This document shows positions 29,835 to 33,227 of a stretch of 33,227 nt of DNA, in pieces; the first letter of the stretch is position 1; each line of letters begins with the position of its first letter. The DNA is from Sporichthyaceae bacterium (GTDB lineage Bacteria; Actinomycetota; Actinomycetes; Sporichthyales; Sporichthyaceae): assembly GCA_036269075.1 (NCBI GenBank), contig DATASX010000024.1, positions 1 to 33,227 of the forward strand, given 5' to 3'. A model generated the notes under the pieces. It was not told the origin of the DNA. It did not search any database and saw nothing but the letters and a program-made list of their open reading frames with translations. The position numbers and the translations under genes were made by a program.

Positions 29835-31181
29835 TTGGGGCGACTGTTCGGCACGGACGGGGTCCGTGGGCTTGCCAATGCCGACCTGCCGGCCTTGCTT
29901 GCCCTCAAGCTGGCGGAGGCCGCGGGTCGGGTCCTGTCCGCGCACCGCGCCGCGTCGGGACGTCCGGTCGCGGTGGTCGGTCGCGACCCGCGGGCCTCGG
30001 GGGAGTTCCTCGAGGCCGCCGTCGTGGCCGGGTTGGCCGGGGCCGGCGTGGACGTGATCCGGGTGGGCGTACTGCCGACCCCGGGTATCGCCCATGTCAC
30101 CGCCACCAGCGGCGCCGACATCGGCGTGGTCATCTCGGCCTCGCACAACCCGGCGCCGGACAACGGGATCAAGTTCTTCGGCCGCGGCGGGCACAAACTG
30201 CCGGACTCGGTCGAGGACGAGATCGAGGCGATCCTCGAGGGCGACTGGCAGCGGCCCACCGGGGCCGACGTCGGCCGGGTCATCGACGACCACGAGGCCG
30301 CGCGGCGCTACCACGACTTCCTGCTCACCACGGTGCCGAAGCGGCTGGACGGGCTGCGCGTGGTCATCGACTGCGCGAACGGCGCGGCGTCCGCGATTGC
30401 GCCCGGGGTGCTGCGGGCGGCCGGCGCGGAGGTTGTCGCGCTGTCCGACGAACCCGACGGGCTGAACATCAACGACGGCTGCGGCTCGACCCACTTGGAG
30501 GCGCTGAGCGCCGCGGTGCTCGCGCACAGCGCTGACGCGGGCCTGGCCTTCGACGGCGACGCGGACCGCTGCCTGGCGATCGACGCGACCGGGGCCATGG
30601 TCGACGGCGATCAGATCCTCGCCGTGCTGGCGCTGGCCGCCCGCGCCGGTTCCCGGCTGGTCGACGACACGCTGGTCGTCACCGTCATGAGCAACCTCGG
30701 GCTGAAGCTGGCGATGCAGTCGGCCGGGATCAAGCTGGTCGAGACCGCGGTAGGCGACCGCTACGTGCTCGAGGCGATGCGGGCCGGTGGCTTCAGCCTC
30801 GGCGGCGAGCAGTCCGGGCACGTGGTGATGCTGGAGCACGGCACCACCGGCGACGGCCTGCTGACCGGCCTGCACCTGCTTTCCCAGTTGGCCGCGACCG
30901 GCGAGAGCCTGGCCGAGCTGGCCGCGGTCGTGCAGCGGCTGCCGCAGGTGCTGATCAACGTCCGGGGCGTCGACCGGAAGGGCGTCGACGGCAATGTCGC
31001 GCTCGCCGCCGCGGTGGCCGCCGAGGAGGCGGGGCTCGGCGCGACCGGGCGCGTGCTGCTGCGGCCGTCCGGGACCGAGCCGGTGGTCCGGGTGATGGTC
31101 GAGGCACCGACGGCCGAGCTGGCCCAGGCGGTCGGCGACCGCCTGGCCGAGGTCGTCCGCGCCGAACTCGCCCTGGGCTGA
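29835..31181 (+). CDS. glmM: phosphoglucosamine mutase
   Basis: GlmM converts glucosamine-6-phosphate to glucosamine-1-phosphate for UDP-GlcNAc synthesis. It is 448 residues in four domains: active-site phosphoserine Ser103 in ISASHNP, Mg2+ loop DGDADR (240-245), the sugar-binding GGEQSGH loop and the phosphate-binding RPSGTEP near the C-terminus. The family starts [12 protein letters not shown], and the only codon that fits is TTG at 29835, 8 bases after rpsI, with no good ribosome-binding site. The weak start suggests low, rpsI-coupled translation. Confidence 0.97.
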   Translation: MGRLFGTDGVRGLANADLPALLALKLAEAAGRVLSAHRAASGRPVAVVGRDPRASGEFLEAAVVAGLAGAGVDVIRVGVLPTPGIAHVTATSGADIGVVISASHNPAPDNGIKFFGRGGHKLPDSVEDEIEAILEGDWQRPTGADVGRVIDDHEAARRYHDFLLTTVPKRLDGLRVVIDCANGAASAIAPGVLRAAGAEVVALSDEPDGLNINDGCGSTHLEALSAAVLAHSADAGLAFDGDADRCLAIDATGAMVDGDQILAVLALAARAGSRLVDDTLVVTVMSNLGLKLAMQSAGIKLVETAVGDRYVLEAMRAGGFSLGGEQSGHVVMLEHGTTGDGLLTGLHLLSQLAATGESLAELAAVVQRLPQVLINVRGVDRKGVDGNVALAAAVAAEEAGLGATGRVLLRPSGTEPVVRVMVEAPTAELAQAVGDRLAEVVRAELALG

Positions 31182-31211
31182 ATCGCCCGGAAACGTCGCC
31201 AAGTCCGACGT

Positions 31212-31255
31212 CTCGCGTATGAGAGAGCCCCGCCTCGCGTATGAGAGAGCCCCGC
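31212..31255. repeat. perfect 22-bp tandem repeat upstream of glmS
   Basis: Two identical 22-bp units (31212-31233 and 31234-31255). Each starts CTCGCGTATGAGAG and contains the small inverted repeat CTC...GAG. They lie in the 147-base glmM-glmS spacer, upstream of the proposed glmS promoter, and may be a paired operator. Confidence 0.9.
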
Positions 31256-31257
31256 CA

Positions 31258-31271
31258 GATCATCGATGATC
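31258..31271. promoter_or_regulatory. 14-bp perfect palindrome (possible operator) upstream of glmS
   Basis: GATCATCGATGATC is its own reverse complement. It is AT-richer than its surroundings and lies 2 bases after the 22-bp tandem repeat and 44 bases before the proposed -10. The size fits a dimeric regulator site. Confidence 0.5.
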
Positions 31272-31315
31272 GGGCAGTCGGGTCAGGTTGAGCCGCGCCG
31301 CGGGCCGTCGGCCAA

Positions 31316-31321
31316 TACCCT
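31316..31321 (+). promoter_or_regulatory. candidate -10 element for leaderless glmS
   Basis: TACCCT (TAnnnT) ends 7 bases before the glmS ATG, so transcription would begin at the start codon. There is no ribosome-binding site before this ATG, which agrees with leaderless translation. TTGAGC at 31288-31293 is 22 bases away, too far for a standard -35. Confidence 0.5.
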
Positions 31322-31328
31322 GATCGGC

Positions 31329-33179
31329 ATGTGCGGAATCGTGGGGTACGTGGGCTCCGGCCCGGCCTTGGACATCGTGCTGGGCGGCCTGAAGCGGCTG
31401 GAGTACCGGGGCTACGACTCCGCCGGGGTCGCCGTCGTGCGCGACGGGGAGCTGTCGGTCCGCCGCAAGGCCGGGAAGCTGGCCAACCTGGTCGGCCAGC
31501 TCGAGGCCGACCCGCTGGCCGCGGCCGGGATCGCGATGGGCCACACCCGCTGGGCCACGCACGGCGGCCCGACCGACCGCAACGCCCACCCGCACCGCGA
31601 TTCGAGCGGCAAGGTCGCCGTGATCCACAACGGCATCATCGAGAACTTCGCGACGTTGCGGACCGCGCTGGAGAACCGCGGCCACGAGATGACCTCCGAC
31701 ACCGACACCGAGGTGGTCGCGCACCTGCTCGGCGAGGTGTTCGGCGACTGCGACAACGATCTGGCCGAGGCCATGCGCCGGGTCTGCGGGATGCTCGAGG
31801 GCGCGTTCACCCTGGTCGCCATGCACGCCGACGTCCCGGACGTGGTGGTCGGAGCCCGACGGAACTCGCCGCTGGTCGTCGGCCTGGGGGAGGGCGAGAA
31901 CTTCCTGGCCAGCGACGTCGCGGCGTTCATCGCCCACACCCGCGAGGCCATCGAGCTCGGCCAGGACCAGGTCGTCGAGCTGCGTCCGGACGGCGTCGTC
32001 GTCACGAACTTCGACGGCACTCCGGGCGCGGTCCGCCAGTTCCACGTCGACTGGGACGCCTCGGCCGCCGAGAAGGGCGGCTACGACTACTTCATGCTCA
32101 AGGAGATCGCCGAGCAGCCCAAGGCGATCGCCGACACCCTGCTCGGCCGCCTCGGCCCGGACGGCCGTCTCGCGCTCGACGAGATGCGGTTGTCCGACGA
32201 CGAACTGCGCGTCGTCGACAAGATCATCATCGTTTCCTGCGGGACGTCGTTCCACGCCGGCCTGATCGCCAAGTACGCGATCGAGCACTGGACCCGGGTG
32301 CCCTGCGAGGTCGAACTCGCCTCGGAGTTCCGCTACCGCGACCCGATCCTCTCGCGTTCCACGCTGGTCATCGCGATCTCCCAGTCCGGCGAGACCATGG
32401 ACACGCTGATGGCGATCCGGCACGCCCGGGAGCAGCGCTCGCGGGTGCTGGCGATCTGCAACACCAACGGCTCGACGATCCCGCGGGAGTCCGACGCGGT
32501 CGTCTACACCCACGCCGGTCCGGAGATCGCGGTCGCCTCGACCAAGGCGTTCCTGACCCAGATCGTGGCCTGCTACCTGGTCGGGCTGTACCTGGCCCAG
32601 GTGCGCGGGACCAAGTACGGCGACGAGATCGCCGCTGTGATGGGCGAGCTCGCCGACCTGCCGGCCGCGGTGGAGAAGGTGCTGGAGACCGTCGAGCCGG
32701 TGCGTGAACTGGCCCGGGCCATGGCCGAGAAGCGTTCGGTGCTGTTCCTCGGCCGCCACGTCGGGTATCCGGTGGCGCTGGAGGGTGCGCTGAAGCTCAA
32801 GGAGCTCGCCTACATGCACGCCGAGGGCTTCGCGGCCGGGGAGCTCAAGCACGGCCCGATCGCGTTGATCGAGGAGGGCCTGCCGGTCGTCGTCGTGGTC
32901 CCGTCGCCGACCGCGCGCGGGGTGCTGCACGACAAGATCGTGTCCAACATCCAGGAGGTGCGCGCCCGCGGCGCGCACACGATTGTGATCGCCGACGAGG
33001 GCGACGAGGCCGTCGTGCCCTACGCCAGCACGCTGATCCGGGTGCCTCAGGTCTCCACCCTGTTGCAGCCGATCGTGACCGCCGTGCCGCTGCAGGTCTT
33101 CGCCTGCGAGATGGCCACCGTCCGCGGCCACGACGTCGACCAGCCGCGCAACCTGGCCAAGTCCGTCACCGTCGAGTAG
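31329..33179 (+). CDS. glmS: glutamine-fructose-6-phosphate aminotransferase (isomerising)
   Basis: GlmS makes glucosamine-6-phosphate from fructose-6-phosphate and glutamine, the first step toward UDP-GlcNAc. It is 616 residues. The N-terminal glutaminase domain has Cys2 as nucleophile (MCGIVGYVG), plus GHTRWATHG and HNGIIENF. Two SIS sugar-isomerase domains follow, with SCGTSFHAG and SQSGETMDT, and the C-terminus is LAKSVTVE. Because Cys2 must become the N-terminus, the ATG at 31329 is the start even though the frame is open upstream to 31266. Its product is the substrate of the neighbouring GlmM. Confidence 0.99.
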   Translation: MCGIVGYVGSGPALDIVLGGLKRLEYRGYDSAGVAVVRDGELSVRRKAGKLANLVGQLEADPLAAAGIAMGHTRWATHGGPTDRNAHPHRDSSGKVAVIHNGIIENFATLRTALENRGHEMTSDTDTEVVAHLLGEVFGDCDNDLAEAMRRVCGMLEGAFTLVAMHADVPDVVVGARRNSPLVVGLGEGENFLASDVAAFIAHTREAIELGQDQVVELRPDGVVVTNFDGTPGAVRQFHVDWDASAAEKGGYDYFMLKEIAEQPKAIADTLLGRLGPDGRLALDEMRLSDDELRVVDKIIIVSCGTSFHAGLIAKYAIEHWTRVPCEVELASEFRYRDPILSRSTLVIAISQSGETMDTLMAIRHAREQRSRVLAICNTNGSTIPRESDAVVYTHAGPEIAVASTKAFLTQIVACYLVGLYLAQVRGTKYGDEIAAVMGELADLPAAVEKVLETVEPVRELARAMAEKRSVLFLGRHVGYPVALEGALKLKELAYMHAEGFAAGELKHGPIALIEEGLPVVVVVPSPTARGVLHDKIVSNIQEVRARGAHTIVIADEGDEAVVPYASTLIRVPQVSTLLQPIVTAVPLQVFACEMATVRGHDVDQPRNLAKSVTVE

Positions 33180-33227
33180 CCGCGGCGCCGACGAAACCGC
33201 ATCTTCTGGCGTGTCGGGCGCCCTACC

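Noticed and set aside
31266-31328. Upstream in-frame ATG for glmS
   Set aside because: GlmS needs Cys2 as its N-terminal nucleophile, so the ATG at 31329 must be the start.

Overview
The window is a chromosomal segment of a high-GC actinomycete (Actinomycetota). The evidence is the very high GC, the frequent GTG starts (and one TTG), RpoC with the long actinobacterial coiled-coil insert, zinc-binding forms of S14, L36 and adenylate kinase, and the gene order rpoC ... rpsL-rpsG-fusA-tuf / S10-spc-secY / infA-rpmJ-rpsM-rpsK-rpoA-rplQ-truA-rplM-rpsI-glmM-glmS. There is no rpsD between rpsK and rpoA. From memory this is also the Streptomyces arrangement, so a Streptomyces-like or Frankiales/Sporichthyales-like lineage is plausible; the genus cannot be fixed from this sequence alone.

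Layout. Positions 1-3525 hold the 3' end of rpoC, closed by a strong hairpin (3541-3584). Positions 3586-7055 are the only accessory block: a minus-strand epoxide-hydrolase-type alpha/beta hydrolase, divergent from a tight three-gene operon of a zinc alcohol dehydrogenase, a luciferase-like (LimB-like) flavin monooxygenase and a small two-helix membrane protein. Oxygenase, epoxide hydrolase and dehydrogenase together suggest oxidation of a hydrophobic, perhaps terpenoid, compound. Positions 7056-7367 carry a promoter and structured leader for the str operon rpsL-rpsG-fusA-tuf (7368-11702), which ends in a perfect 12-bp hairpin. The S10 and spc operons run without a clear break from rpsJ to rplO (11777-21433), most genes overlapping by 1 or 4 nt, and end in a composite hairpin (21462-21507). 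A new extended -10 promoter and a leader with alternative pairings precede secY-adk-map (21761-24619), followed by infA, rpmJ, rpsM, rpsK, rpoA, rplQ and truA, then rplM-rpsI-glmM and finally glmS, which looks leaderless and separately controlled.

How the genes work together: almost everything serves transcription (RpoC, RpoA), translation (22 large- and small-subunit ribosomal proteins of the str/S10/spc/alpha clusters plus L13 and S9, EF-G, EF-Tu, IF-1), protein maturation and export (Map, SecY), nucleotide balance (Adk), tRNA modification (TruA) and entry into cell-wall amino sugars (GlmM, GlmS).

The most unusual structure is in the few wide spacers of the ribosomal-protein operons. Three of them (rpsL-rpsG, rplW-rplB, rpsH-rplF) contain diverged tandem copies of the adjoining gene end, including ribosome-binding-site-like sequence and start or stop codon. 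Several wide spacers are spanned by 10-31-codon micro-ORFs that overlap or nearly touch their neighbours' stop and start codons, as if translation were kept continuous across them. Whether these micro-ORFs are translated cannot be decided from sequence alone.
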